A stretch of DNA of 14,513 nt from Patescibacteria group bacterium (lineage in GTDB: Bacteria > Patescibacteriota > Minisyncoccia > Phycocordibacterales > SBAW01), in contig JAGWIT010000022.1 in NCBI GenBank assembly GCA_028866155.1, forward strand, positions 1 to 14,513. The letters run 5' to 3'. This document shows positions 6,562-13,470 of the stretch, one piece after another. Under the pieces are notes generated by a model. That model made no database searches. It worked only from the letters and a program-made list of their open reading frames with translations, and was not told where the DNA came from. The translations under genes and the position numbers were made by a program. The first letter of the stretch is position 1; every line of letters starts with the position of its first letter.

Positions 6562-7968
6562 TTATCCTTTTATAACCGCAAGCGGCTTGAGGCGCGCCAC
6601 CTTCTTCGCGATACCCGCAGCGTGGATAACGTTAACGACTTCCTCAAGATCCTTGTATGCGAACGGCGCTTCTTCGGTAAGACCGCGCCGCGAACCAGCA
6701 TTCACGACGATGCCGGATGCTTCCAACTGTTTGCGTAATTCTTTTACGCCGATCTGTGCACGGGCGCGATGACGGGACATTCTCCTGCCGGCGCCATGAC
6801 AACTCGAACCGAAGCTTTGTTGGAGCGACCCTTCTTGTCCGACAAGTACGCACGAACCTGTCCCCATGCTTCCGGGGATAATGACGGGTTGATCGGGAAA
6901 AGCGCGTGTCGCGCCTTTGCGGTGGACAATAACCTTTTTCTTGCGCTTGCCTATGGTATGTTCCTCGATTTTTGCGATGTTATGCGCGACATCCCAGAGG
7001 AGCGTGAGCGAGTTGCCTCTATCCTTTGTAACTTGCTGCCATGCTTTTCGAACTTCCCAGGTTATTACCTGGCGATTCGCCCACGCAAAGTTCGCAGCCG
7101 CTGACATCGCTCCCCAATATGCTTGCCCTTCGGGTGATCTAAACGGCGTACATGCAAGCTCGCGGTCCGGGAGTGCGATCCCATAGCGCGGCATCGCGAG
7201 ATTCATCTCGCGGATATAGTCAGTGGCCACCTGGTGCCCGAGGCCGCGCGACCCGGTATGTATGAGCATACACACATGGCCTAGCCGAAGTCCAAGCCGC
7301 CCAGCCTCTGGTTCATCATAGATTTCCGAAACATATTCAACCTCGACAAAATGATTACCTGCGCCGATGGTGCCTAGTTGATCTACGCCGCGGGTGCGGG
7401 CGCGCAGCGAGACTCGCTGGGGGTTCGCATCGGGAAGCTTCCCGCCCGATTCGATAGCTTGCAGGTCTTCATCACTTGCGTAACCCACCTGCTGCATATA
7501 TTCGGCCCCCTGTGAAAGTACTGCATCGAATTTGCTTTCGGTGAGCCTGAGACGGCCGCCTCGTCCAACTCCTGACGGGACTTCGGCAAAAATGGTGCGC
7601 CCGAGATCCTTTATATACGGCAAGATTTGCTCACGAGTTCGTTTAGAAAGAAGCAAGCGCACGCCGCAATTTATGTCATATCCAATGCCGCCCGGGGAGA
7701 TAATTCCTTTTTCAACGTCAAACGCCGCCACGCCTCCGACCGGGAAACCGTACCCTTCATGTATGTCCGGCATTGCGAGCGCATAGCCGACGATTCCGGG
7801 CAATGTCGCGACGTTCATGAGCTGCTCAAGCGACTTGTCCGAAGAGATATCGGCAAGCATCTTTTCGGTCGCGTACACGCGCGCTGGGACGCGCATATCA
7901 GCCCGAGAATCTTTTGGGATCTCCCAGAGCGAATCGTTTATTTTTTTGAGACGGGAGATGTTTATCAT
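6562..7968 (-). CDS. rtcB: RNA-splicing/repair ligase RtcB
   Basis: This 468-residue enzyme is full length for RtcB. It joins RNA ends bearing a 2',3'-cyclic or 3'-phosphate to 5'-hydroxyl ends, using GTP and manganese. Metal-site residues are visible: D98 and C101 in DINCGVR, H206 in GNHF, H237 in IHTGSRGLG and H329 in DVAHN. The His that becomes guanylylated is H391 in SCHGAGRRMSR. No intein interrupts the gene. It starts 18 bases after the thpR stop, and its cofactor archease is encoded one gene further upstream, so ligase, activator and an end-processing phosphodiesterase form one transcription unit. The substrate may be tRNA or rRNA broken under stress. No recognisable RtcR regulator or sigma-54 promoter is present. 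I am very sure of the identity. Confidence 0.98.
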   Translation of the reverse strand: MINISRLKKINDSLWEIPKDSRADMRVPARVYATEKMLADISSDKSLEQLMNVATLPGIVGYALAMPDIHEGYGFPVGGVAAFDVEKGIISPGGIGYDINCGVRLLLSKRTREQILPYIKDLGRTIFAEVPSGVGRGGRLRLTESKFDAVLSQGAEYMQQVGYASDEDLQAIESGGKLPDANPQRVSLRARTRGVDQLGTIGAGNHFVEVEYVSEIYDEPEAGRLGLRLGHVCMLIHTGSRGLGHQVATDYIREMNLAMPRYGIALPDRELACTPFRSPEGQAYWGAMSAAANFAWANRQVITWEVRKAWQQVTKDRGNSLTLLWDVAHNIAKIEEHTIGKRKKKVIVHRKGATRAFPDQPVIIPGSMGTGSCVLVGQEGSLQQSFGSSCHGAGRRMSRHRARAQIGVKELRKQLEASGIVVNAGSRRGLTEEAPFAYKDLEEVVNVIHAAGIAKKVARLKPLAVIKG

Positions 7969-7986
7969 ATGGCTTCATGACCAACG

Positions 7987-8553
7987 TTAGATCGGGACTC
8001 CATCCTTCGGTTGAAGCCGTATCGATGCCAGACTCCGGTATCCCGACCCACCCTTGTGCGGCGATTCGAAGAGTTCGATTGATTCCACTTCCATACTGAA
8101 CCGCACCGGCCGTGCAATCGGGTAACGTGCCATCTCCTCCGCACCGGTTTTTCGAAAACGGGCAATTGTCATATGCGGGACAAAGGGAACCTTCTCCTTT
8201 TGACCGAAGACATGAAGGAGTTTTTTCTTTAGGGAAACGAGTTCTTTCGTCGCTCCGCATTCAACCCAGGCAAGACGCGGCCGCTCTTTGTCGGGGCCCC
8301 AGTCGAGTCGCAGGAATCGCAATTTGAACCTGTGCACTTCTTGAAGTGCCGTATGTAACGTCGCTTTGGTGAAAGGCAAATCTCGCGTCTCAAACGGGGG
8401 CACGAGCGTGAGATGAATATCCTCGGGCGGAATAAACCAGCCGGGGAGATTGCCAAGCGCGGCCTGGAGATGAACAAAGGCATCCGAAAGTTCCTCGGAA
8501 AGCTTGATTCCGATAAAAACCCGTCGCGGCGCATGTAATTTGCGTACTCTCAT
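7987..8553 (-). CDS. thpR: RNA 2',3'-cyclic phosphodiesterase (2H family, ThpR)
   Basis: This 188-residue protein carries the two HxTx motifs of the 2H phosphoesterase superfamily, HLTL (47-50) and HMTI (127-130), each preceded by a hydrophobic strand. The opening RRVFIGIKLSEEL (10-22) is the usual first strand of the ThpR/LigT group. These enzymes open 2',3'-cyclic phosphates to 2'-phosphates, and some were first described as 2'-5' RNA ligases. In this operon it could prepare or remove the same cyclic ends that RtcB seals, an antagonistic or proofreading role that is inference. The ATG overlaps the archease stop as ATGA, suggesting coupled translation. The last 30 or so residues are less recognisable than the core. 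Confidence 0.93.
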   Translation of the reverse strand: MRVRKLHAPRRVFIGIKLSEELSDAFVHLQAALGNLPGWFIPPEDIHLTLVPPFETRDLPFTKATLHTALQEVHRFKLRFLRLDWGPDKERPRLAWVECGATKELVSLKKKLLHVFGQKEKVPFVPHMTIARFRKTGAEEMARYPIARPVRFSMEVESIELFESPHKGGSGYRSLASIRLQPKDGVPI

Positions 8554-8966
8554 ATATCAAAAATTATTTGTGCGCGCCAGCCTTTTTTATTATTACGTGT
8601 AATCTTTGCCTCATGGTAGGTAACGGCCTTAATGTCTTCTCCAAAACTCGCTGCCTTGTACCCGTTTAACTGCGCTCTGAGTTCGTTTTGCACCAATTTG
8701 TTGAAGTGAATCGAGTCATACGTCTCTTTGTTCGATTGTGCGAGATAGAGCACTTCATTGAGGAAATCAACAAGGAGGGCGGTACTATCAGATGAGCGCA
8801 CAATAATGTGCCGCATGACCTTTACTTTTCGTTTCGTTGGGTGCATGAATGCAAACATCCCAAGAAGTGCCTGCACAAAAAGACCGGGAAGAGTGCCGTC
8901 CTCTACTTTCATCCTGACATCAGCGGTATGTTCGAGAAATGAGTAGGGCATATATCGTCTATCCAT
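8550..8966 (-). CDS. Archease (RtcB activator)
   Basis: This 138-residue protein matches archease. It has FLEHTADVRM near the N-terminus (10-19, with D16), a central helix ALLVDFLNEVLYLAQ (63-77), the signature KAVTYHEAKI (113-122) and a terminal FDI with D137. Archease speeds guanylylation of RtcB and lets the ligase turn over many times, and in many genomes it is encoded beside it, as here. The start could be the ATG at 8966 (MDRRYMPY) or the second Met at codon 6. I prefer 8966 because it lies three bases after the stop of the erythromycin-esterase-like gene; either start leaves the domain intact. The stop overlaps thpR by four bases. Confidence 0.93.
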   Translation of the reverse strand: MDRRYMPYSFLEHTADVRMKVEDGTLPGLFVQALLGMFAFMHPTKRKVKVMRHIIVRSSDSTALLVDFLNEVLYLAQSNKETYDSIHFNKLVQNELRAQLNGYKAASFGEDIKAVTYHEAKITRNNKKGWRAQIIFDI

Positions 8967-8969
8967 TAA

Positions 8970-10301
8970 TCACACGCCGTAAGGGAACGTCTCCGGAAAA
9001 TCCGGATCTATCTCCGGATGCAGATGGAATGGTCGGAGCGGATGCGTCTCGTCGAGGTATAAAAAGGCATCATAGCGTCTTGAGAGCGACGTCGGCACGT
9101 AGTTGCCGCGCTCATACTCTGGGCGGTATACGACGCCGATCGCCCGGTGCCCGTGGTACGTCGCGAGGGCGTCTGGCGAGACGGTTAAATCAATAAGGCG
9201 GTCGCCATGAAAGGCCTCGTGCATCATCCACTCCCAGCTCATGGAAATGGCCGGCGGAACCTCCATGTGTTTCATCGGGGCATCCCAGGCATGCGCCGCA
9301 ATGGTACCGCCTTTAAATGAGCCGAAACCGATCGCGACGATACCGCGATCCGCGTGGCGTTCGCGCACGAGTGATCCGATATTCTCCATGCCAGAGAGTG
9401 CCATGTCCGTCGCTCGGGCGTCGCCGATGTGAGTGTTATGCGCCCACACGATGGCTTTGGAGCGAGGACCGTAAAAATGCATGATCCGCCCGAGTGTTTC
9501 AGTCATATGACGATCGCGTATGTTCCAACTGTCAACGTCGCCCTTAAGCATGGTGCGGTAGTAGTGCTCGGCGTTACTGACGACAAGTGCATTCTGTTCG
9601 GCATTGAAATGGGATTCATCTCCGGCTTCGGCATACCGCTTTGCGTGCCGGCGCACCTGTACGAGAAGCTCCGTAACGTCATTCTCGCACGTATCGGGCA
9701 CGAACGCGGCGGCATGAGCGTAATCGTATGGATTTTCTCCATGCGGCTCAAAACATCGATACGCGCGCTCGGCGGCCCAGATGGACTCGGGAGCGACTTT
9801 TTTCAGGTAGGCGGTAACGGCGCGAAGCGAGTCCCAAAGGCTATAGACGTCCAAACCGTAGAAACCGACACGACTCTTCGGTGGAAGCGCGCTGTTGTAT
9901 TCGCGCAGCCATGTCACCAGACGAGACACCTCCCAATTGGCCCACATCCAAGTAGGCCACCGGGAGAAAACGTGTAAAACCTCCCGAGCGCTCTTTTTGG
10001 ATCTCGTATGGCCCTTAACATAGCGGTTGACCTCGTAACAATCAGACCAATCTCCTTCAACCGCGATAAAGTTGAACTTCTTTTCTTTGATAAGCCGTCT
10101 TGAGATAGCCGAACGCCATTCATAATACTCGTGCGTGCCGTGGCTCGCTTCGCCCAACAGCACGAGGCGGGCATCGCCGACCACATCCAAAAGGCAGTCG
10201 AGGTCAGAGCCATGAGAAAGCGGGGAGGCCGCGTAAACGAGCGCTTCTCTTATGAGTCCGTCGGGTGCGCGCTTTTGCTCCTTGTTTATCTGATTCGTCA
10301 T
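8970..10301 (-). CDS. Erythromycin esterase-like protein
   Basis: Counting from the ATG at 10301, this is a 443-residue member of the erythromycin esterase family. The active-site segments are visible: GEASHGTHEYYEWR (50-63, with E51, H54 and R63), VEGDW (81-85, with E82) and WAHNTHIGDAR (286-296, with H288). They match the Glu/His/Arg set described for EreB. Family members hydrolyse ester bonds; true Ere enzymes open the macrolide lactone, but many relatives have no known substrate, so resistance should not be assumed. The reading frame is open to an ATG at 10376, but that start would overlap the PEBP gene by 71 bases. An ATG at 10334 is also possible. I chose 10301 because it lies four bases past the PEBP stop. 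Archease follows after three bases. Confidence 0.9.
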   Translation of the reverse strand: MTNQINKEQKRAPDGLIREALVYAASPLSHGSDLDCLLDVVGDARLVLLGEASHGTHEYYEWRSAISRRLIKEKKFNFIAVEGDWSDCYEVNRYVKGHTRSKKSAREVLHVFSRWPTWMWANWEVSRLVTWLREYNSALPPKSRVGFYGLDVYSLWDSLRAVTAYLKKVAPESIWAAERAYRCFEPHGENPYDYAHAAAFVPDTCENDVTELLVQVRRHAKRYAEAGDESHFNAEQNALVVSNAEHYYRTMLKGDVDSWNIRDRHMTETLGRIMHFYGPRSKAIVWAHNTHIGDARATDMALSGMENIGSLVRERHADRGIVAIGFGSFKGGTIAAHAWDAPMKHMEVPPAISMSWEWMMHEAFHGDRLIDLTVSPDALATYHGHRAIGVVYRPEYERGNYVPTSLSRRYDAFLYLDETHPLRPFHLHPEIDPDFPETFPYGV

Positions 10302-10305
10302 AGGA

Positions 10306-10776
10306 TTATGATTTTCTCCATGCACTTTCTCCATCGCGCCGGTACGTGCCGACAAGCTCGGCTTCCGCAAGCACATGCCCGTCCATTTCTTCTTCCAAAT
10401 CCTCGGCGGTTGAGTCCCGTTCCAGGTCTATTTCCTTATCGAGAGCGAAAAGTTGAAAACGATACCGGTGCATGCCTTTTGGCGGGCAGGGTGCTCCCCA
10501 GTGGTACGTGCCGAACGAGGTCTTCCCTTCAATAGCCCCGGGGAGCGGCTTATTTTCTTTTATCAGCGTCGTGTGAGGATGTATGTTCCACGCTATCCAA
10601 TGCAAAAAATTCTGATCTCCATCTCTTGCATCAAGATCATCGACTATAAGAGCAAGGCTGCGCGTATGGGGCGGAGTGCCGCTGATCTCAAGCGGTGGGC
10701 GGATACCCTCGCCGTCGCAGGTATAGCGCGTCGGTATCTGGCCGTCGTTTTCAAAAGCAGGGCTAGTCAATTGCAT
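10306..10776 (-). CDS. YbhB/YbcL-type phosphatidylethanolamine-binding protein (PEBP)
   Basis: This 156-residue protein matches the bacterial Raf-kinase-inhibitor-like PEBP group. The early YTCDGEGIRPPLEISG (18-33) resembles the family's YTCDGxxxSPPL segment. DDLDARDGDQNFLHWIAWNI (46-65) covers the anion-binding pocket with HW, and YHWGAPCPPKGMHRYRFQLF (91-110) contains the conserved GxPCPP and HRY elements. There is no signal peptide, so it should be cytoplasmic. The role of bacterial PEBPs is poorly defined, and a small-ligand or phosphate-binding function is usually proposed. The stop is four bases before the preferred start of the esterase-like gene, and the gene begins 33 bases after the SHOCT gene ends. 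It may be the first gene of the RNA-repair operon or a continuation of the SHOCT transcript. Confidence 0.93.
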   Translation of the reverse strand: MQLTSPAFENDGQIPTRYTCDGEGIRPPLEISGTPPHTRSLALIVDDLDARDGDQNFLHWIAWNIHPHTTLIKENKPLPGAIEGKTSFGTYHWGAPCPPKGMHRYRFQLFALDKEIDLERDSTAEDLEEEMDGHVLAEAELVGTYRRDGESAWRKS

Positions 10777-10809
10777 AGTAGTCCGTTTAGAAAATCATTG
10801 CCTTTGATT

Positions 10810-11049
10810 TCAACTCACATCTTTCTTCATGTCCTCGAACTGCTGTTTGGTAATTTCTCCCTTTGCGTAACGTTCCTTAAGGATATCGACTGGGGTTTTC
10901 GTGGCGATATACCAATGGCGTTTCCTAATACCCCGAATGATGGTGACGATCAGTATAATGATGAGAAACCACCAAAGAATATCGAAGAAAATTCCCACTG
11001 CGCCGAGTCCATACCCTAGATTGTTCCCATAATAATAGCCATACATCAT
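10810..11049 (-). CDS. Small membrane protein with C-terminal SHOCT domain
   Basis: This 79-residue protein begins with a Tyr/Gly-rich stretch (1-16), has one strongly hydrophobic helix (about 17-39), a basic stop-transfer segment (RGIRKRH, 39-45) and ends with a SHOCT motif, PVDILKERYAKGEITKQQFEDMKKD (53-77). SHOCT (short C-terminal) domains are found at the ends of many small membrane proteins and are thought to act as oligomerisation or interaction modules; no enzymatic role is known. The positive-inside rule places the SHOCT part in the cytoplasm. It lies 45 bases after the Hsp20 gene and 33 bases before the PEBP gene, so it may belong to a stress or envelope group, which is inference. 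Confidence 0.85.
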   Translation of the reverse strand: MMYGYYYGNNLGYGLGAVGIFFDILWWFLIIILIVTIIRGIRKRHWYIATKTPVDILKERYAKGEITKQQFEDMKKDVS

Positions 11050-11094
11050 GGTGTGTATTGTTTAGCGGATAATTTATTTGTTTTTCGTCCAAGC

Positions 11095-11505
11095 CTATTT
11101 TTTAACCGCTATCTTCACGCCCTTGGTTTCTTTGCCCTTGACGATTGGCATGGTGACCGTGAGTACTCCGTCTTTGTAGTCGGCCTCAGCCTTCGCGGAG
11201 TTAACCAGCTTCGGCAAACGCACCGAGCGCGAGAACGAGCCACGGCGGATTTCTTTGCTGTAATAATCTTTTTTGTCTATCTCCTTCTCTTCCTTGCGCT
11301 CACCTGAAATAGTGAGCACATCTTCGTCGACCGTGATGTCGAGATTGTTTGCATCGACGGCAGGCAAGCTCATTTTGGCTACGACGTTGTCATTCTCCTC
11401 AAACACATCTACCGCCATATCATTCAGCCTGGGGAATGACAGAAGCGGGCGGCCATCAAACAAGCGCTCCAGTTCGTCGAACGGTTTCCATTGAATAAGT
11501 TCCAT
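11095..11505 (-). CDS. Hsp20/alpha-crystallin small heat shock protein
   Basis: This 136-residue protein has a short N-terminal arm (1-29), an alpha-crystallin domain (about 30-121) and a C-terminal tail. Diagnostic segments are DITVDEDVLTISGERK (56-71), EIRRGSFSRSVRLP (85-98) and ADYKDGVLTVTMP (108-120). The tail holds VKIAV (130-134), the I-x-I/V motif that docks between dimers in the oligomer. Small heat shock proteins hold unfolding proteins in a refoldable state without ATP. The leader before the gene carries a 7-bp hairpin but no clear Shine-Dalgarno sequence, and I see no CIRCE or other heat-shock operator. Its neighbours are the SPW-like protein upstream and the SHOCT protein downstream. 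Confidence 0.96.
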   Translation of the reverse strand: MELIQWKPFDELERLFDGRPLLSFPRLNDMAVDVFEENDNVVAKMSLPAVDANNLDITVDEDVLTISGERKEEKEIDKKDYYSKEIRRGSFSRSVRLPKLVNSAKAEADYKDGVLTVTMPIVKGKETKGVKIAVKK

Positions 11506-11556
11506 GGTAGTTACGTTATTTTTTAAGTGAATTAATTTACTGCTTTTTTAGTACTA

Positions 11557-11577
11557 GGCCCTGCCGAGAACAGGGCC
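11557..11577 (-). other. Perfect 7-bp hairpin between the SPW-like gene and hsp20
   Basis: GGCCCTG and CAGGGCC form a perfect 7-bp stem around a 7-base loop. It lies 15 bases after the SPW-like stop and about 52 bases before the Hsp20 ATG. No T run follows on either strand, so it is not a standard intrinsic terminator. It may be a factor-assisted terminator, an RNA stability element or a structured leader. Confidence 0.4.
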
Positions 11578-11591
11578 GTCCTCCGCCCCGT

Positions 11592-11765
11592 TTAGGCGTG
11601 CCGTACTGTTCCCTCCGAAAGCTCTGTTGCGCCCCACAAACCGACTATCGCGATAACTGTGCCCAAGATGCCAAATGCCCATGCGTACGTTGTATCGACA
11701 GCTCCGAAAAATGCCATGACAATAAGTACGAGTCCGAGCACTGTGTTTGTCCAATGTTGCCACAT
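11592..11765 (-). CDS. SPW-like two-helix small membrane protein
   Basis: The reverse strand encodes 57 residues, from ATG at 11765 to TAA at 11592. Two hydrophobic helices (about 9-23 and 28-46) are separated by a short loop, GAVDTTYAW. The aromatic start MWQHWTNTVLG and the helix-turn-helix membrane layout resemble SPW-repeat proteins, in which a Trp-rich segment precedes each helix pair. This one has a single unit and no clear SPW triplet, so the family label is tentative. The tail (49-57) is polar. The function is unknown. Two overlapping readings in other frames are low-complexity Arg/Ser-rich and lack helices, which favours this frame. It lies upstream of Hsp20 with no obvious Shine-Dalgarno sequence. 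Confidence 0.7.
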   Translation of the reverse strand: MWQHWTNTVLGLVLIVMAFFGAVDTTYAWAFGILGTVIAIVGLWGATELSEGTVRHA

Positions 11766-12010
11766 ATAGTTTTAAAATTATTTGCCCTAATAATTAATTG
11801 CGGAGCGGATCTCGGACTCGCTCCTGCCCTCGACCTACTAATCATTGAGCGCAAACGAAGATCAGTCATGCATTTTATTGAAGAGTTATTAACAGCATAG
11901 TTATGTATTGCTGCTGTTGATTTTTTTAGAACAAAGATGACAACAGGATTGCTGTGGTCGAAGAAATAAGGAAGTATCTTTTATGCTTTTTGAAGCGCTA
12001 CACTCCTCAT
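11766..12010. other. 245-base gene-free region
   Basis: No convincing coding frame spans this gap between DUF3175 and the SPW-like gene. It holds a GGAGCG/CGCTCC inverted repeat (11802-11824, 11-base loop), a second hairpin with a T7 run on the plus strand (11891-11927), and AT-rich sequence next to the SPW-like start that could hold its promoter. I find no tRNA cloverleaf on either strand. Confidence 0.5.
11891..11927 (+). terminator. Plus-strand hairpin followed by T7
   Basis: AACAGCA (11891-11897) pairs with TGCTGTT (11912-11918) around a 14-base loop, and seven T residues follow at 11921-11927 on the plus strand. This has the form of an intrinsic terminator, but no plus-strand gene precedes it, so it may end a small RNA or be chance. 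The minus-strand reading has no T run. Confidence 0.3.
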
Positions 12011-12301
12011 TTAATCTTTAGTCGGTCTGCCAAATATTAAACGGAGCTCCTGCTTGGCTCGCGAAAGGACGCGCTTGCGAGAGGCGGGGAGGTTTTTGCC
12101 CGCGCGATTGATATAAAAATTGAGCATCGACATGGCACTCTGGTACGGCGTCCCCTTACGAGAGGCGCTTGCGAGTGCCGAGCGTTTGAGCGAGACCGCA
12201 ATGCGCTTTGGGTTATTCCACGTAAAGACTCCTTCCTCGAGCCGCAGCGCAGCGCTTTCGCGCGTCACCTTTGCCGACCAGTATGGTCTTCGCTTGTGCA
12301 T
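12011..12301 (-). CDS. DUF3175 family protein
   Basis: This is a 96-residue basic cytoplasmic protein. WSAKVTRESAALRLEEGVFT (8-27), PKRIAVSLKRSA (31-42) and YQSAMSMLNFYINRAGKNLP (53-72) match my memory of the DUF3175 consensus along nearly its full length. The function is unknown to me; its high Lys/Arg content and lack of membrane segments would suit nucleic-acid or ribosome binding, but this is a guess. The ATG lies two bases after the stop of the truncated peroxiredoxin, so the two are co-transcribed and perhaps coupled. No Cys is present, so a direct redox role beside the peroxiredoxin is unlikely. Confidence 0.85.
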   Translation of the reverse strand: MHKRRPYWSAKVTRESAALRLEEGVFTWNNPKRIAVSLKRSALASASRKGTPYQSAMSMLNFYINRAGKNLPASRKRVLSRAKQELRLIFGRPTKD

Positions 12302-12303
12302 AC

Positions 12304-12702
12304 CTAGAGCACACTGCCTTTCAGGTAGGCGAGCATCCTCATCCCGCGCGTGAACGCCGCGTTGCCTTCGGGCAGCATCTTTACTTTCTTGACCCCGAGC
12401 TTATCCGCCCATTGCTTCATCACGAAGGCATCATTGACCGAAAGGCAGTAGACTTCGTCAACGCCGAGCTTCTTAAACGCATCATACTTAGCCTCAAAAC
12501 CCGGAACATGCGCGGAGGAGCAGGTCGGAGTGAAGGCGCCAGGAAGGCCGAAGAGGATTATCTTCTTCCCGCCGAAGATTTCTTGAGACGAAACATCCTG
12601 CCAGCGGTATGGATTCTCGCCACCGACAGACTCGTCGCGTACGCGCGTCTTGAAGACGACTTCCGGAACGTGCTTCCCCTCTGTAAGCGGTTGCTGGACC
12701 AT
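12304..12702 (-). CDS. Peroxiredoxin (Prx5/hybrid-Prx type), C-terminally truncated
   Basis: This 132-residue protein begins like a normal Prx5-type peroxiredoxin, which reduces hydroperoxides with a thiol donor. The active-site motif PGAFTPTCSSAHVPGFE (54-70) contains T58 and the peroxidatic C61, and GVDEVYCLSVNDAFVMKQWA (80-99) is well conserved. Family members continue after the EGNxxFTR(K/G)MGML segment with a strand containing RSWRYS-like residues, which supplies the catalytic Arg. Here the frame changes to MLAYLKGSVL and stops. Only two bases then separate it from the DUF3175 start, and no frame recovers the missing part, so a deletion is likelier than a simple frameshift. Whether it is active is doubtful. 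It has an SD-like AGAAGAG upstream of the ATG and an extended -10 promoter at 12735-12743. Confidence 0.9.
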   Translation of the reverse strand: MVQQPLTEGKHVPEVVFKTRVRDESVGGENPYRWQDVSSQEIFGGKKIILFGLPGAFTPTCSSAHVPGFEAKYDAFKKLGVDEVYCLSVNDAFVMKQWADKLGVKKVKMLPEGNAAFTRGMRMLAYLKGSVL

Positions 12703-12734
12703 ATCTCTTCTCTTTAGCCGCGCTTTTGCCCTTT

Positions 12735-12743
12735 AGTATAGCA
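12735..12743 (-). promoter_or_regulatory. Extended -10 promoter candidate for the peroxiredoxin-DUF3175 pair
   Basis: TGC-TATACT on the minus strand is an extended -10 element (TGn plus a 5 of 6 match) in the 50-base gap between the hydrolase stop and the peroxiredoxin ATG. It predicts a leader of about 26 bases that includes the SD-like AGAAGAG. I see no good -35, which extended -10 promoters do not need. Confidence 0.4.
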
Positions 12744-12752
12744 TATCAGCAC

Positions 12753-13439
12753 CTACACGGTGAGGGTCATGCCGTCGTGCGCAACGATAGGCGTGACATC
12801 ATATTTCTTTCCAAGCGAGGCAATCAAGGCGCGGGATTGTTTGATGTCTTTAAAAAACCACGAGCCGAAATGGGCCAGCACTACGGTGCGAGTATGCGGT
12901 TTGAAAAGCCGGAGGAGATTCGGGATGCCCGCATGACCAAAGAGCTTGCCCGTTTTTATATCCTTTCGTATCATGCCGCCCTCTTTGAGAAAACTCCCTT
13001 CGGTGATGACACAGTCAAGTTTCCCTAATTGGTCCCTATATTTTTTCTGCATCCATACCAAGTCGCCGGTGTAAAGAATTCTCTTCTTGCCATGTTCGAT
13101 GAGATAGGCGCAAGACTTTACTCTGGCACTATGTTCCGTCGGCAGCGGCGTGATGCGATACAAGCCTATGCGCACCGGTTTGGCGATTTTAATAAACGCA
13201 AATTCTTTTTGCTCGGGTGCGTAGATAGGCACTGACGAAAGAAATACTGGCTCTTCAACAAAAAACGCGTGGTCCGGGTGCAGATGGGTAATAAAAATTG
13301 CTTTAGGTTTATGGCGCAAAAAAACTTTCTCGCCGACATCAAAAAGTAGCTTGCCACTAACGAGTATTCCGCTGTGCTTGTGATAGTGCAGAGCGCTCGG
13401 CGTGACCATGCCGCGCGTACCGAGAAGGGTTATCTTCAT
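12753..13439 (-). CDS. Metallo-beta-lactamase-fold hydrolase
   Basis: This 228-residue protein has the metallo-beta-lactamase fold. The zinc-binding motif is THLHPDHA (51-58, with H52, H54, D56 and H57), followed by H103 in TEHS, D126 in YTGD, H190 in LAHFGS and H221 near the C-terminus. The opening MKITLLGTRG resembles the RNase Z/PhnP-like branch, which includes tRNA 3' processing nucleases and cyclic phosphodiesterases. It is shorter than RNase Z and I see no exosite arm, so a small-molecule or nucleotide phosphodiesterase role is as likely. The start is well supported: AAGGAAG lies four bases before the ATG. It is transcribed after the DUF5666 terminator and has its own promoter candidate. 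Confidence 0.92.
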   Translation of the reverse strand: MKITLLGTRGMVTPSALHYHKHSGILVSGKLLFDVGEKVFLRHKPKAIFITHLHPDHAFFVEEPVFLSSVPIYAPEQKEFAFIKIAKPVRIGLYRITPLPTEHSARVKSCAYLIEHGKKRILYTGDLVWMQKKYRDQLGKLDCVITEGSFLKEGGMIRKDIKTGKLFGHAGIPNLLRLFKPHTRTVVLAHFGSWFFKDIKQSRALIASLGKKYDVTPIVAHDGMTLTV

Positions 13440-13470
13440 GCAACTTCCTTAATCATCGTCTCGACTTATG

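Noticed and set aside
8970..10301. Macrolide resistance gene
   Set aside because: The catalytic residues place it in the erythromycin esterase family, but most distant members have no shown macrolide activity, and no mobile element or resistance context is present.
10302..10376. Longer N-terminus for the erythromycin-esterase-like protein
   Set aside because: It would overlap the PEBP coding region by 71 bases, and the extra residues match nothing in the family. The ATG at 10301 gives a normal four-base gap.
10453..11019. Plus-strand open frame of 188 residues
   Set aside because: It runs antisense across the PEBP and SHOCT genes, both clearly real on the minus strand, and shows no recognisable motif.
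11554..11763. Minus-strand frame of 69 residues overlapping the SPW-like gene
   Set aside because: Its translation is Arg/Ser/Gly-rich with no hydrophobic segment. The neighbouring frame gives two clean membrane helices.
11802..11824. Possible tRNA arm (GGAGCG/CGCTCC)
   Set aside because: No acceptor stem, TTCRA loop or second arm with tRNA spacing is found on either strand.
12280..12340. Simple frameshift as the cause of the short peroxiredoxin
   Set aside because: The alternative frame joins directly to DUF3175 and does not encode the missing Prx strand. The other frame stops at once, so the missing sequence is absent.
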